The notes under the pieces: model-generated
Database searches by the model: none
What the model saw: only the letters and a program-made list of their open reading frames with translations
What the model was told of the DNA's origin: nothing
Made by a program: the position numbers and the translations under genes
Shown: positions 19,563 through 28,336 of the stretch, in pieces
Position numbering within the stretch: position 1 is the first letter of the stretch
Layout: each line of letters starts with the position of its first letter
Assembly: GCF_014077505.1 (NCBI RefSeq)
Contig: NZ_JACGWA010000015.1
Span: 1 to 42,803, forward strand
Reading direction: 5' to 3'
DNA: 42,803 bases
Source of the DNA: Colwellia sp. BRX10-3
GTDB lineage: Bacteria; Pseudomonadota; Gammaproteobacteria; Enterobacterales; Alteromonadaceae

Positions 19563-20627
19563 ATGGCTAATATGCTAGATATTTATTGCGGCAGCGATGC
19601 TTTAAAAACAATTCAACAACAAGGCTTTAAGCAAGAACTATTTACCACTATGCTAGGTGCAAGTGGCGGGCCAAAATGGTTTAGCTTATTTGGTTTAGAT
19701 AAGTATCTTTTTGGTGAATATTTTAAAGACCGCAGTACTGAATTAAACTTAGTCGGTTCTTCAGCAGGGGCATTTCGTTTTGCCGCGCTTAGCCAACAAG
19801 ATCCCGTTGCCGCTATTACCCGTTTAGCGACACTATATTCAGAAACGACTTATTCTGACAAAGCTAATAAGAAAGAAATCACCGCAAAGGCGATGAAGTT
19901 ACTTAAAGAAGTTTTAGGAGCTAACGGTAGTAATGAAATCATCAACAACCCAGTATTTAAAGCCCACTTTATTGTCGCAAAGTGCCGTGGTTTAACCTCT
20001 TTTGAACAAAAATTACCGTTAATGTTTGGTTTAATATCGAGTATGGCGCTTAATCAAGTCAATCGAGGTTTGTTGGCAAAACAGTACCAACGCTATGTTT
20101 ACCATCACCCTAAAAGCCAGTTAACCATTAACGACAGTTTTAATTTTAATACTCAGCATCAAGCGCTAAATCATGAAAACCTAACATCGAGTTTACTCGC
20201 TTCAGGCTCTATACCTGTTGTTATGGAAGGTATAAAAGATATTATCGGCTCGCCAAAAGGTATGTATCGTGATGGTGGGATTATTGATTATCACTTTGAT
20301 GTAGATATTAAACCAACATCAGGGCTTACGCTTTACCCGCATTTTTCGCCAACGCCAAAAGCGGGTTGGTTTGATAAAAATTTAGCCCGTAAAGTTAACA
20401 CCCAATATTATAAGAACACTGTAATGTTAGTACCCTCTGCCGAATTTATTGCTCGCCTGCCTTACGGGAAAATTCCTGACCGTAAAGATTTTATTGATTT
20501 AGCCCCCGCAACACGACTGAAATATTGGCAAACTGTGTTAAAAGAATCAGAATTCTTGGCTGATGAATTTGCACAACGTATTTCGACAGTTAATACGAAA
20601 AATATTAAACCAATAGAATGCTGTTGA
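19563..20627 (+). CDS. Patatin-like phospholipase family protein
   Basis: The 354-aa product carries all three elements of the patatin Ser-Asp dyad fold: an oxyanion-hole glycine block GASGGPKW (33-39), the nucleophile elbow VGSSAGAF with Ser67, and the catalytic aspartate in RDGGIIDYHF (Asp237). There is no signal peptide, so it is probably a cytoplasmic lipid acyl hydrolase; the substrate is unknown. The start (MANM) has only a weak ribosome-binding site, and Met4 is an alternative. Distance and direction suggest possible co-transcription with the dGTPase gene, though a functional link is not established. Confidence 0.82.
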   Translation: MANMLDIYCGSDALKTIQQQGFKQELFTTMLGASGGPKWFSLFGLDKYLFGEYFKDRSTELNLVGSSAGAFRFAALSQQDPVAAITRLATLYSETTYSDKANKKEITAKAMKLLKEVLGANGSNEIINNPVFKAHFIVAKCRGLTSFEQKLPLMFGLISSMALNQVNRGLLAKQYQRYVYHHPKSQLTINDSFNFNTQHQALNHENLTSSLLASGSIPVVMEGIKDIIGSPKGMYRDGGIIDYHFDVDIKPTSGLTLYPHFSPTPKAGWFDKNLARKVNTQYYKNTVMLVPSAEFIARLPYGKIPDRKDFIDLAPATRLKYWQTVLKESEFLADEFAQRISTVNTKNIKPIECC

Positions 20628-20682
20628 GTAAAAACACCTTAAGATAGCGGATTTATAACCTGAAGATAATTTCTAGCGGTTA

Positions 20683-21066
20683 TCACTGTGCTATTTTTTG
20701 ATAGATAGCACAAGCTGCCCCTGCGGGATCTTTAATCACCGCATATTTATCACTACCCATAAATTTAATTTCTGTAACTAACTTACCTCCATTAGCTAGC
20801 ACGGCATTCAATGAGGCTTCAATATCCGCCACTAAAAAATACGGTAACCAAGCCGGTGGTAAATCTTTATTTACTCCTTGAGCATGACAAACACCAGCAA
20901 CAGCTTCGTTGTTGTTTGGCTCCAGCATGGCATAGTCATCATAATCGCCCATAGCAATATTTTCGCTCTTCCAACCAATGACATCCTCATAGAATGACTT
21001 TACCTCGGTAGCATTGTCTACTGATAAATCAAGCCAGGCCATTTTGCCTATTTCGTTATCGCTCAT
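20683..21066 (-). CDS. VOC (glyoxalase/bleomycin resistance) family protein
   Basis: The 127-aa product has the paired beta-alpha-beta-beta-beta layout of the vicinal oxygen chelate fold: first module MAWLDLSVDNATEVKSFYEDVIGW (in two halves), second module PYFLVADIEASLNAVLANGG and the ending KDPAGAACAIYQ. The enzymatic activity cannot be told from sequence. It begins 3 bp after the kinase stop, so it is surely translated from the kinase transcript. It is convergent with the patatin-like gene. Confidence 0.85.
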   Translation of the reverse strand: MSDNEIGKMAWLDLSVDNATEVKSFYEDVIGWKSENIAMGDYDDYAMLEPNNNEAVAGVCHAQGVNKDLPPAWLPYFLVADIEASLNAVLANGGKLVTEIKFMGSDKYAVIKDPAGAACAIYQKIAQ

Positions 21067-21069
21067 TGT

Positions 21070-22902
21070 TTAACGCTCCGTTTGTTGTTTTGGGTTTCTT
21101 GGATAGAACTTATCGGGTAGACAATTTATATGTTCAAAAAATCGCGTATCTTTGTAAGGTAGCTTCATAAAGCCAGAAATACCTATACCGGTAATGGTGG
21201 GTAGCAAGGGTAAAATTTCTGACAAGCATTGTTTAAACTCTGCTTCTTTATCGTGATTAAGTAACATGAGATAACTGTGAATTTTCAAATGTCGTGGCAA
21301 AACTTCGAAAATAATACAACCCGTATGGTGAATCTGATTTAAGCGCGCTAACACCGCCATAATTTCTTCAGGTAAATATAAGTATTCGTCAGGGTCTACA
21401 CCATCTTCAAAGTAAGAATGTAAACGCGTTATGTCGTCAATGTCGGCAACGTCACTAACATCATAATTAATCACTTGATTAGATAAGGCTTGAAACGGCT
21501 CTTCTTCATTTTCACGCTCAACATGTAAAGTATTACGGGCATTAAATAAACAACTCTTAAACACCCCTACTCGAAATATACCTTGAGCTAGGCGCACCAT
21601 ATTGTTCACTGCACTTTGGAATGATGTTTTCAGTTTAGGATCAAATAACGATAAGTTTGAGTCAATATACACACCATTTTTTTCCCACCGAACCGCTAAA
21701 CCACCTACAACAGGAAAATTAGCTAAACGGCTAACGGCAGCAATAAAGGCTTTTTCTGTATCGCCCATCCCCATTAAGAAATTTTTAAAGTATTTTTCTA
21801 ATTGTACATCGTCTATATCGCTTAGTTCATCGGTATCTGCTGACTCTCGTAGAAAAGATTTACGTGAGCCATAAACCACAGTATCCATATTTTTTTGATA
21901 ATTTTTACACCAAACGGGTACTAAAGGCTTAATTTCAATAGGCAAAGGCGGTTCGGCCATTACAGTATTTTTTAACAAGTCTAAGTGCTTAAATAAGTAG
22001 TCTCCCGCTTTATTGCGTTTGCTTCTTTCTTTACTGAGCATGCCTGATAAAATTTGTGCCAGCAATTTAGGTAAGCCTAATGATGAAGGCGTGATCACCG
22101 CACTACCATAACGGCAAGACTGCCCTGAAGCTAAGGCATATAAAGTGGCTGCCAGTCCCTGTTCATCAAAACGGGGCGATGACATTTCTCCGCTGATTTG
22201 CTCATCACCAATAAAGTAAACATCACCCAAGCGTGCATTACTATTTTGTAAATCGCTGCTCATTAAATCCATAATGTTATTAGCGGTTGTTTGACCATGA
22301 GCATCAAGTTGGGCGATTACAGCAGATCCCCAATCAACTAAATAAACTTTCTCAGTTTCAGGATCAAAAACAACATTTGAAGGTTTTATATCACCATGAA
22401 CATAAGGCATAGCTTTGTCGTGTTGACTTACGTCACGTAAATAACAAAGAATTTCGGCAAGTTGTATCGCAATTTTCACTACCAATTCACTGGGTAAAGG
22501 CCCTTTTTGATAAGACAGTTGCTCTAGGTCTATGCCCGGTGCGCGCTGCATATGCACAATCGATTGGCGTTTAATCTTGTAATAACCAATAATTTTAGGA
22601 ATGCGTCGGTGTGATAATTGCCGTTGAATATCGGCTTCTTCTGCTAAACGATCTTGTACATGCAGAGGCAAATTAATACGGGAAAATTTAAATACTTGAG
22701 ACTGCCCATATTCGTCTTCTCCACCAAAAACAAAGCCATAGGCACCTTTGCCAATTAAAGCGATATTTTGATAGCCTAACAAGGTTAGCTGTTGCTGACA
22801 AAGCTCAACCCATTGTTTTAATTTGGTTGCATCTTCGTGATTTAATAAATAAATAGACTGCTCTTCAGCAATATAAAAATGCTGGAGTTTCTTTTCTACC
22901 AC
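21070..22902 (-). CDS. Ser/Thr protein kinase with an unassigned C-terminal domain
   Basis: The 610-aa product has a Hanks-type kinase domain at about 45-310: glycine loop GKGAYGFVFG (51-60), ATP-lysine K72 in VFKFSR, catalytic loop HGDIKPSNVVF (169-179, HGD in place of HRD) and metal-binding DWGSA (190-194, DWG in place of DFG). All key catalytic residues (K, D, N, D) are kept, so activity is likely. Residues about 320-610 match nothing I recognise; they are mixed alpha/beta and acidic, with no membrane segment. The GTG start has AAGGA upstream. It is co-transcribed with the VOC gene 3 bp downstream. Regulation and target are unknown. Confidence 0.82.
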   Translation of the reverse strand: MVEKKLQHFYIAEEQSIYLLNHEDATKLKQWVELCQQQLTLLGYQNIALIGKGAYGFVFGGEDEYGQSQVFKFSRINLPLHVQDRLAEEADIQRQLSHRRIPKIIGYYKIKRQSIVHMQRAPGIDLEQLSYQKGPLPSELVVKIAIQLAEILCYLRDVSQHDKAMPYVHGDIKPSNVVFDPETEKVYLVDWGSAVIAQLDAHGQTTANNIMDLMSSDLQNSNARLGDVYFIGDEQISGEMSSPRFDEQGLAATLYALASGQSCRYGSAVITPSSLGLPKLLAQILSGMLSKERSKRNKAGDYLFKHLDLLKNTVMAEPPLPIEIKPLVPVWCKNYQKNMDTVVYGSRKSFLRESADTDELSDIDDVQLEKYFKNFLMGMGDTEKAFIAAVSRLANFPVVGGLAVRWEKNGVYIDSNLSLFDPKLKTSFQSAVNNMVRLAQGIFRVGVFKSCLFNARNTLHVERENEEEPFQALSNQVINYDVSDVADIDDITRLHSYFEDGVDPDEYLYLPEEIMAVLARLNQIHHTGCIIFEVLPRHLKIHSYLMLLNHDKEAEFKQCLSEILPLLPTITGIGISGFMKLPYKDTRFFEHINCLPDKFYPRNPKQQTER

Positions 22903-23020
22903 TAGATTTCCTTAACAGAAAATACCTGAATGAATATCAATTAACATAAATAATCTTTGAATTTACGCTAAATTGATATGGCTTATCTTAGCCTATTTAA
23001 AAATGTCGATAAAGCATCGC

Positions 23021-23063
23021 TTGGTCATCACTTAGTCATAGTTCTGTCACCACTTTGTCATAA
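23021..23063 (+). promoter_or_regulatory. PHO-box-like array (four 11-bp-spaced GTCA repeats)
   Basis: GTCA begins at 23024, 23035, 23046 and 23057, exactly 11 bp apart. The last two units read CTGTCACCACTTTGTCAT, very close to the PhoB-binding consensus CTGTCAT-N4-CTGTCAT. Four half-sites make two tandem PhoB-dimer sites. The repeat orientation points to the plus-strand gene at 23277, with an AT-rich TTATTC as possible -10. The kinase gene on the other strand begins 120 bp away and could also be affected. Confidence 0.55.
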
Positions 23064-23276
23064 AAGTCCGTTATTCTTTTCATTACTAACAAATACTTCC
23101 TCGTAGTATGTTTTACTCTCTTGGTGAACAGTCATACTTTAGCACTTCGCTTTTGCCCTTATTCGATTTTTAATTAAATTAAGTAAGGTTTTTTTTATGC
23201 CTTAAATACTTCACCTTTAAAAATCAATATGCAATGATTACGCTACTTTAAAGAATACCTAAATATAAAGGATAAT

Positions 23277-24023
23277 ATGAGTCAAATTAAACTATTAGCA
23301 ACCCTCTTTGTAGGTATATTTATCGGTTATGTTTTGGCGTCAATAACGACAATTGATCAGCATGAAGATAGTAATATAACCCTAGTTGAAAAAAAATTAA
23401 CGCCCAAAACTCCAGCTAACCTTGGGCAAAAAACACCTGAAGATATCGACGTAATGGATACTCAACCTACAGAGATTATTACTGAGGAGTCACAACAAAC
23501 TAGCCCAGAAATCATGCTTGCTAAAAACTCTACATATCAAGAGCTTGAGAAAAAATATCAACAGCTGAATAAAGATCAACAAGCTTCAGAAAATAAAATC
23601 GCCTCGTTAAAGCGAATATTAACGGAAATGGATGAAAGTGAAATATCCACAACCCAAATGGAAGACTTAGTCGAAGCACCATTTAAAGATTTAATGGCGA
23701 ATTTTACCGGTGCTAATAAGGATGAAATTTATAATTTTCACCAAACAGAAGAGGATCTAGATTGGGGTTATAATATGCAGAATTATCTGAGTGACTTTAT
23801 TCTGACCCACTATAATGCTGATGAAATCAACTTAGTCTCTGTTTTATGTAAGCAACAAAAATGTGAACTTTTAATCATCCAACATACTGATGGTGGTTGG
23901 GATAAAATAACGCAAGATTTACGTCAACAACCTTGGTGGAAGTTTAGCTCTACAAACTCATCTTCAGGTAATTATCCTAATTCGGAAAATAGCATCGCCA
24001 TTTATACTTTCTTATCTGTTTAG
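23277..24023 (+). CDS. Membrane-anchored protein of unknown function
   Basis: Not recognised. The 248-aa product has a single N-terminal membrane segment (about 5-24, LLATLFVGIFIGYVLAS). An acidic/threonine-rich linker (about 25-85), a coiled coil (about 86-115) and a C-terminal domain (about 140-248) follow. The C-terminal domain has two cysteines (VLCKQQKCELLI) that could form a disulfide if periplasmic. ATG is preceded by AAAGGATAAT. A PHO-box-like array lies about 215 bp upstream. The 374-bp gap before it holds the array and otherwise AT-rich sequence. Confidence 0.75.
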   Translation: MSQIKLLATLFVGIFIGYVLASITTIDQHEDSNITLVEKKLTPKTPANLGQKTPEDIDVMDTQPTEIITEESQQTSPEIMLAKNSTYQELEKKYQQLNKDQQASENKIASLKRILTEMDESEISTTQMEDLVEAPFKDLMANFTGANKDEIYNFHQTEEDLDWGYNMQNYLSDFILTHYNADEINLVSVLCKQQKCELLIIQHTDGGWDKITQDLRQQPWWKFSSTNSSSGNYPNSENSIAIYTFLSV

Positions 24024-24059
24024 CGACTGCTTAGAAAAACAAGATACCGGGGAGAAGCT

Positions 24060-24205
24060 ACTTACAGTTATCTACTAATGTCTCAGTCTGAGAGTTGCCT
24101 GAGAAATGCCTGAGCATCGTCGCTCCATCACATCGAGGTACACGACTTTACTAATGCCTTGGAGTCATGGATGGCCTAGAGCGGCTATAGACTCTCGACA
24201 TACCC
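24060..24205. other. Non-coding GC-richer stretch with short repeats
   Basis: The stretch between the unknown membrane protein gene and the E2 terminator is less AT-rich than its surroundings. It contains direct repeats (GCCTGAG at 24097 and 24108, 11 bp apart). It has no ORF. It has the look of an intergenic dispersed repeat, but nothing else like it is in this window, so this remains a guess. Confidence 0.25.
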
Positions 24206-24222
24206 TTCATTTTGAACATAAA

Positions 24223-24246
24223 AAAGCCTGCTAAAATGCAGGCTTT
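24223..24246 (-). terminator. Bidirectional terminator between convergent genes
   Basis: The stem AAAGCCTGC/GCAGGCTTT encloses a 6-base loop, with an A-run on the left and a T/A-rich right flank. It serves the E2 gene on the minus strand and possibly the plus-strand gene ending at 24023. Confidence 0.75.
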
Positions 24247-24271
24247 AAAATTTCAATTATCTCGTAAAAAA

Positions 24272-25846
24272 CTAAGACATATGTACTAGCATGTTACTTG
24301 GCTCTTCAAGGAATGACTTCCACAAATTACAAAAACGAGCTATGGTGCCGCCATCAATAGTACGGTGATCACCAGACCAACTCACTTGCATAATTGAACG
24401 TGCTTCAACTTCACCTTTGTCGTTAAAGCGTGGTAATTTTTGTAACTTACCAAGTGCAACAATGGCAGACTCAGGTTTATTGATAATAGGTGTTGCCACC
24501 GTACCGCCAATAGCGCCGATATTTGAAATGGTGATAGTGCCACCTTTCAAATCAGCTGCAGGCACTCGGCCTGAACGTGCGTCGTTGGTTAATCGCGTAA
24601 TATCAGCAGCTAAATCTAAGATAGATTTTGTTTGTACTTGTTTAACATTTGGTACTAACAAACCTACCTTTGAGTCAACAGCCATACCAATATTATGATC
24701 GTCAAAATAAGTCAGCTCGGTGCAATCTTCATTGACTTGCGTATTCACTAACGGAAATTGCTTCAACGCTAACGACATAGCTTTCATAAAGAATGGCATC
24801 ATAGTTAATTTGATATCTTGCTTAGCATAAACTTCTTTTAGTTCGCCGCGCAATTTGATCAAATTGGTCATATCGATTTCTTCACAGTAGGTAAAGTGAG
24901 GAATAGTCGATACTGATCTAACCATAGCTTTTGCCATAACAGCTTTTATGCCGCGAATAGGTTCAACACGTGTTCCACCAGCTACATTGCCAACTGCAGC
25001 AACGGTAGTATTAGCAGATACCTGCGGTGCTTGATTAAAAGCTACAACATCGTCTTTATATACTCGACCTTTTTTACCACTGCCCGGCACTTGATGAATA
25101 TTAACATTTAATTCACGAGCAACACGGCGCACAGCAGGACTAGCGACTGCTTTTTCATTTACTACTTTTGTTGAAACCATTTTAGTTTCAGCAACAGGAG
25201 CTTTAGTCTCAACATTAGTAGTAGCGACTTTTGGCGCTTCAACTACAGGCGCAGCAGCAGGTGTTTGTCCAGTGGCGGCAATTTCAATGGCAAATAATGG
25301 CGCATGTACTTTAGCAATTTCACCTTTAGCATAATAAAGTTTAACCACTTTACCTTTATGCATAGCCGGAATTTGTACCAAAGCTTTATCGGTCATTACG
25401 TCAGCTATTGGTTGATCTTCTTCAATCAAATCACCTTCAGCTACTAGCCACTCAACCAATTCACATTCAACAATACCTTCACCAATGTCGGGCAAAATAA
25501 AGTCTTCTACTTGTGTACCGGCATTGCTAGTTGCTGCTGGAACAGCTGGTATTTCAGCGACAGCTTCTGCAACTAAAGGCTCAGCAGAGCTTTGAGTTTG
25601 TGCACTGTCTTCTGGTGTCATCGCAAATAAAGGTTGATGAACTTTCGCAATTTCACCTTTTGCGTAGTAAAGCTTGTCTACTACACCAGAATACATTGCG
25701 GGAATTTGAACCAAGGCTTTATCTGTCATTACATCAGCAACGGGCTGATCTTCTGCAATTACATCGCCTTCTGCTACTAGCCATTCAACCAGTTCACATT
25801 CAACGATACCTTCGCCAATATCTGGTAGTATAAAATCAATGCTCAT
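24272..25846 (-). CDS. bkdB: Branched-chain 2-oxoacid dehydrogenase E2 (dihydrolipoyl acyltransferase)
   Basis: The 524-aa E2 core has two N-terminal lipoyl domains (about 2-78 and 115-191). Each carries the lipoylated lysine in VMTDKALVQIPAM (K43 and K154), and they are nearly identical to each other. An E3/E1-binding domain follows (about 230-268, ASPAVRRVARELNVNIHQVP), then the acyltransferase domain with its C-terminal HRTIDGG catalytic motif. It transfers acyl groups from branched-chain 2-oxoacids to CoA. It lies 11 bp after E1 beta and ends the operon; no E3 gene is nearby, so a shared Lpd is likely. Many homologues have one lipoyl domain. Confidence 0.93.
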   Translation of the reverse strand: MSIDFILPDIGEGIVECELVEWLVAEGDVIAEDQPVADVMTDKALVQIPAMYSGVVDKLYYAKGEIAKVHQPLFAMTPEDSAQTQSSAEPLVAEAVAEIPAVPAATSNAGTQVEDFILPDIGEGIVECELVEWLVAEGDLIEEDQPIADVMTDKALVQIPAMHKGKVVKLYYAKGEIAKVHAPLFAIEIAATGQTPAAAPVVEAPKVATTNVETKAPVAETKMVSTKVVNEKAVASPAVRRVARELNVNIHQVPGSGKKGRVYKDDVVAFNQAPQVSANTTVAAVGNVAGGTRVEPIRGIKAVMAKAMVRSVSTIPHFTYCEEIDMTNLIKLRGELKEVYAKQDIKLTMMPFFMKAMSLALKQFPLVNTQVNEDCTELTYFDDHNIGMAVDSKVGLLVPNVKQVQTKSILDLAADITRLTNDARSGRVPAADLKGGTITISNIGAIGGTVATPIINKPESAIVALGKLQKLPRFNDKGEVEARSIMQVSWSGDHRTIDGGTIARFCNLWKSFLEEPSNMLVHMS

Positions 25847-25857
25847 GCTAATAAATC

Positions 25858-26835
25858 CTAGTAAGTCATACTGTTTTTAATTGCTTCGTAGATCTTTAAA
25901 TGATCTGCAGCGTATTCTTTTTCAAGTGCCAATGGATAAGGTGTATCCATGCCACAAACTCGGGCAATTGGTGCTTCTAAGTGCAAGAAACATTCTTGTT
26001 GAATGGTTGCGGCAATTTCACTGGCAAAACCAGCGGTTAACGGCGCTTCTTGACTGACCACAAAACGGCCGGTTTTAGTCACAGAGTTTGCTACTGTTTC
26101 AATATCCCAAGGCAAAATAGTACGTAAGTCAATAATTTCACATGAAATACCGTCAGCAGCAGCTAATGCAGCCGCTTTTTCAACGATTTCTACTTGTGCG
26201 CCCCAAGCTAGCAAGGTGATATCAGACCCTTTTTGCACAACTTCTGCTTTACCTAAAGGTAATTCGTAATCTTCTGCTGGCACTTCGCCAACCGATGCAC
26301 GGTATAAGCGTTTTGGCTCGAAAAATATTACTGGATTATCATCACGAATTGACGCAAGTAATAAACCTTTTGCTTGATAAGGGTTACGTGGCACAACCAC
26401 TTTTAAACCAGGTGTATGAGCAAAATAAGCTTCAGGCGATTGGCTATGATATAAACCACCCGCAATACCGCCGCCGTATGGCGTACGAATAGTTAATTTA
26501 CCGACATTAAACTCGTTACCACTGCGGTAACGAAATTTAGCTGATTCATTTACGATTTGATCAAAGGCTGGAAAAATATAATCCGCAAATTGAATTTCAG
26601 CAATGGCTGTACTGCCTTGAGCAGCTAAACCATTAGCAAAACCAATAACACCTTGCTCAACCAACGGGGTGTTGAAACAACGGCTTTTACCGTATTTTTC
26701 TTGTAAACCACTGGTTGCACGGAAAACGCCGCCAAAGTGGCCAACGTCTTCACCAAAACACACCGCACGATCATTTTCTGCCATTACGGTATCAAGCGCG
26801 CTATTAATCGCTTGTAATAAATTCATTTGCGCCAT
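25858..26835 (-). CDS. bkdA2: Branched-chain 2-oxoacid dehydrogenase E1 beta subunit
   Basis: Transketolase-like pyrimidine-binding and C-terminal domains, 325 aa. Typical blocks include [36 protein letters not shown] and the C-terminal [12 protein letters not shown]. With E1 alpha it decarboxylates 2-oxoisovalerate and related acids from valine, leucine and isoleucine. Its ATG overlaps the E1 alpha stop (TAATG), implying coupled translation in equal amounts. Confidence 0.93.
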   Translation of the reverse strand: MAQMNLLQAINSALDTVMAENDRAVCFGEDVGHFGGVFRATSGLQEKYGKSRCFNTPLVEQGVIGFANGLAAQGSTAIAEIQFADYIFPAFDQIVNESAKFRYRSGNEFNVGKLTIRTPYGGGIAGGLYHSQSPEAYFAHTPGLKVVVPRNPYQAKGLLLASIRDDNPVIFFEPKRLYRASVGEVPAEDYELPLGKAEVVQKGSDITLLAWGAQVEIVEKAAALAAADGISCEIIDLRTILPWDIETVANSVTKTGRFVVSQEAPLTAGFASEIAATIQQECFLHLEAPIARVCGMDTPYPLALEKEYAADHLKIYEAIKNSMTY

Positions 26836-28019
26836 TACTTAATTCTCCCTGCAGTAAACGGATAAGCTTGGGGATATTTTTTAATATGAACTTTAAGTTC
26901 ATCAAACTGACTTTGTAACAAAGGCGGTACTTGGTCATAAACATCAGTAATTAAATCTTCAACAGGCGGCTTAGCAATTTTTTCAGCAACTTTAACCGCG
27001 GCTAAAACTTCATCACGTAGTTTTTCAAACAAAGCAGTTTCTTGTGCTTCGTCCCACCAACCTTGTGCGAGCATCCAGTTCTTCATGCGAAGAATAGGAT
27101 CATGTTCTTGCCATTTGGCTTCTTCTTCACGTGTTCGGTAACCTGAAGGATCGTCCGAAGTTGAATGAGCACCTAAACGGTAAGACATGGCTTCAATTAA
27201 TACTGGCTTGCCTTCTTTTATCGCATACTCACGCGACAATTGTACAGCGGCAATGACGGCTAAAATATCATTACCATCGATACGTATTGTTTTCATACCG
27301 TACCCAACACCGCGTGAGGCAATACCATTACCTACATATTGCTCTTCAGATGGTGTTGAAATAGCATAACCATTATTACGACAGAAGAAAATAACCGGTG
27401 CTTGATGCACAGCAGCCATGTTTAAACCTGCATGAAAGTCGCCTTCAGACGCAGCGCCTTCTCCAAAGTAACAGATAGTGACCGCATCTAAACCTTGCAT
27501 TTTTTGACCGTATGCGTAGCCAGCTGCTTGTGGAATTTGCGTGCCTAACGGTGATGAAATCGTCATATAGTTCAATTCACGACTACCGTAATGAATTGGC
27601 ATTTGACGACCTTTACCTAAATCTTTTTCATTGCTGAACATTTGGTTCATAAAGTTTTCAAGGCTAAAACCTCGAAACATTAATGCACCTTGTTCACGGT
27701 ACTGCGCCATGATCATATCTTGATCTTTCAGGCCTGCAGCACCACCAACACTAGCGGCTTCTTCACCGAGTGCTGCCATATAAAAACTGATGCGGCCTTG
27801 GCGCTGTGCAGCTACCATACGCTCATCTAAAACACGATGAAAAGCGAGCGTTTTATAGGTTTTAGTCGCAAGTTCTTGATCAATATTTGGCATAGCAGCA
27901 TTTTTATAAATGCTACCATCTTGTTTCAATATTTTAAGGATTGGAATTTCAACTGAATGACCATCAATAAAAGCGGGTTCATGTACGACCGGGCTTTCGC
28001 TATATATGTCAGTGTTCAT
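26835..28019 (-). CDS. bkdA1: Branched-chain 2-oxoacid dehydrogenase E1 alpha subunit
   Basis: Thiamine-diphosphate dehydrogenase subunit, 394 aa. The ThDP/metal motif ([18 protein letters not shown] ... FFCRNN) and the regulatory loop [16 protein letters not shown] are present. The ATG at 28019 has AGAGAAGG just upstream; the frame extends to a TTG 11 codons earlier, which lacks such a site. It is the first gene of the E1a-E1b-E2 operon. The order and separate E1 subunits favour a branched-chain rather than pyruvate dehydrogenase, but substrate choice is inferred. Confidence 0.92.
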   Translation of the reverse strand: MNTDIYSESPVVHEPAFIDGHSVEIPILKILKQDGSIYKNAAMPNIDQELATKTYKTLAFHRVLDERMVAAQRQGRISFYMAALGEEAASVGGAAGLKDQDMIMAQYREQGALMFRGFSLENFMNQMFSNEKDLGKGRQMPIHYGSRELNYMTISSPLGTQIPQAAGYAYGQKMQGLDAVTICYFGEGAASEGDFHAGLNMAAVHQAPVIFFCRNNGYAISTPSEEQYVGNGIASRGVGYGMKTIRIDGNDILAVIAAVQLSREYAIKEGKPVLIEAMSYRLGAHSTSDDPSGYRTREEEAKWQEHDPILRMKNWMLAQGWWDEAQETALFEKLRDEVLAAVKVAEKIAKPPVEDLITDVYDQVPPLLQSQFDELKVHIKKYPQAYPFTAGRIK

Positions 28020-28091
28020 AGCCTTCTCTTTTTTTATTAACCTTGGATGCAAGGTGACATTGCCTATTTCACCTTTGCTTTAATCATTGAA

Positions 28092-28119
28092 AGTATAGAA
28101 GCTTTCAGCGCAAGGTGAA
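28092..28119 (-). promoter_or_regulatory. Probable bkd operon promoter
   Basis: On the minus strand TTCACC (28119-28114), a 16-bp spacer and TATACT (28097-28092) lie about 70 bp upstream of the E1 alpha start. Confidence 0.45.
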
Positions 28120-28166
28120 TATTAATATCGTTGTTATGAATTGTTGGTTGTAATAATCGCAAGCAC

Positions 28167-28182
28167 TTTACCTTTACGTAAA
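28167..28182. promoter_or_regulatory. TTTAC-N6-GTAAA dyad, possible LiuR-type operator
   Basis: The site reads TTTACCTTTACGTAAA, an interrupted palindrome about 50 bp upstream of the predicted bkd -35. MerR-family LiuR regulators of branched-chain amino acid catabolism in gammaproteobacteria are reported to bind similar TTTACGT-type palindromes. The assignment here rests on memory of that motif, so it is tentative. Confidence 0.3.
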
Positions 28183-28229
28183 CTGAAAAACAAGTTTAGT
28201 GAGTAAAGTTAACGCTTTTATTTACTGTA

Positions 28230-28263
28230 CAGCGAGCATAATTCTTTACAGTTATACTCGCTG
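28230..28263. repeat. 12-bp inverted repeat CAGCGAG...CTCGCTG
   Basis: The arms CAGCGAGCATAA and TTATACTCGCTG pair except for one position, with a 10-nt centre. It lies between astE and bkdA1 and has no T-run, so it is more likely an operator or mRNA structure than a terminator. Confidence 0.4.
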
Positions 28264-28336
28264 CTAAATGGTAGGCCAGTGGCTTAGTTAGACGCAGGTT
28301 ATTAGTTCCAGACATAAGCTAAGTACTTAGGTCTAT

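Noticed and set aside
24082-24120. TPP riboswitch suggested by CTGAGA-like sequence
   Set aside because: The remaining THI-box core is not present, and no thiamine gene lies downstream.
24272-25846. Internal near-duplicate DNA segments in bkdB taken as a repeat element
   Set aside because: They encode the two lipoyl domains, a normal feature of E2 proteins.
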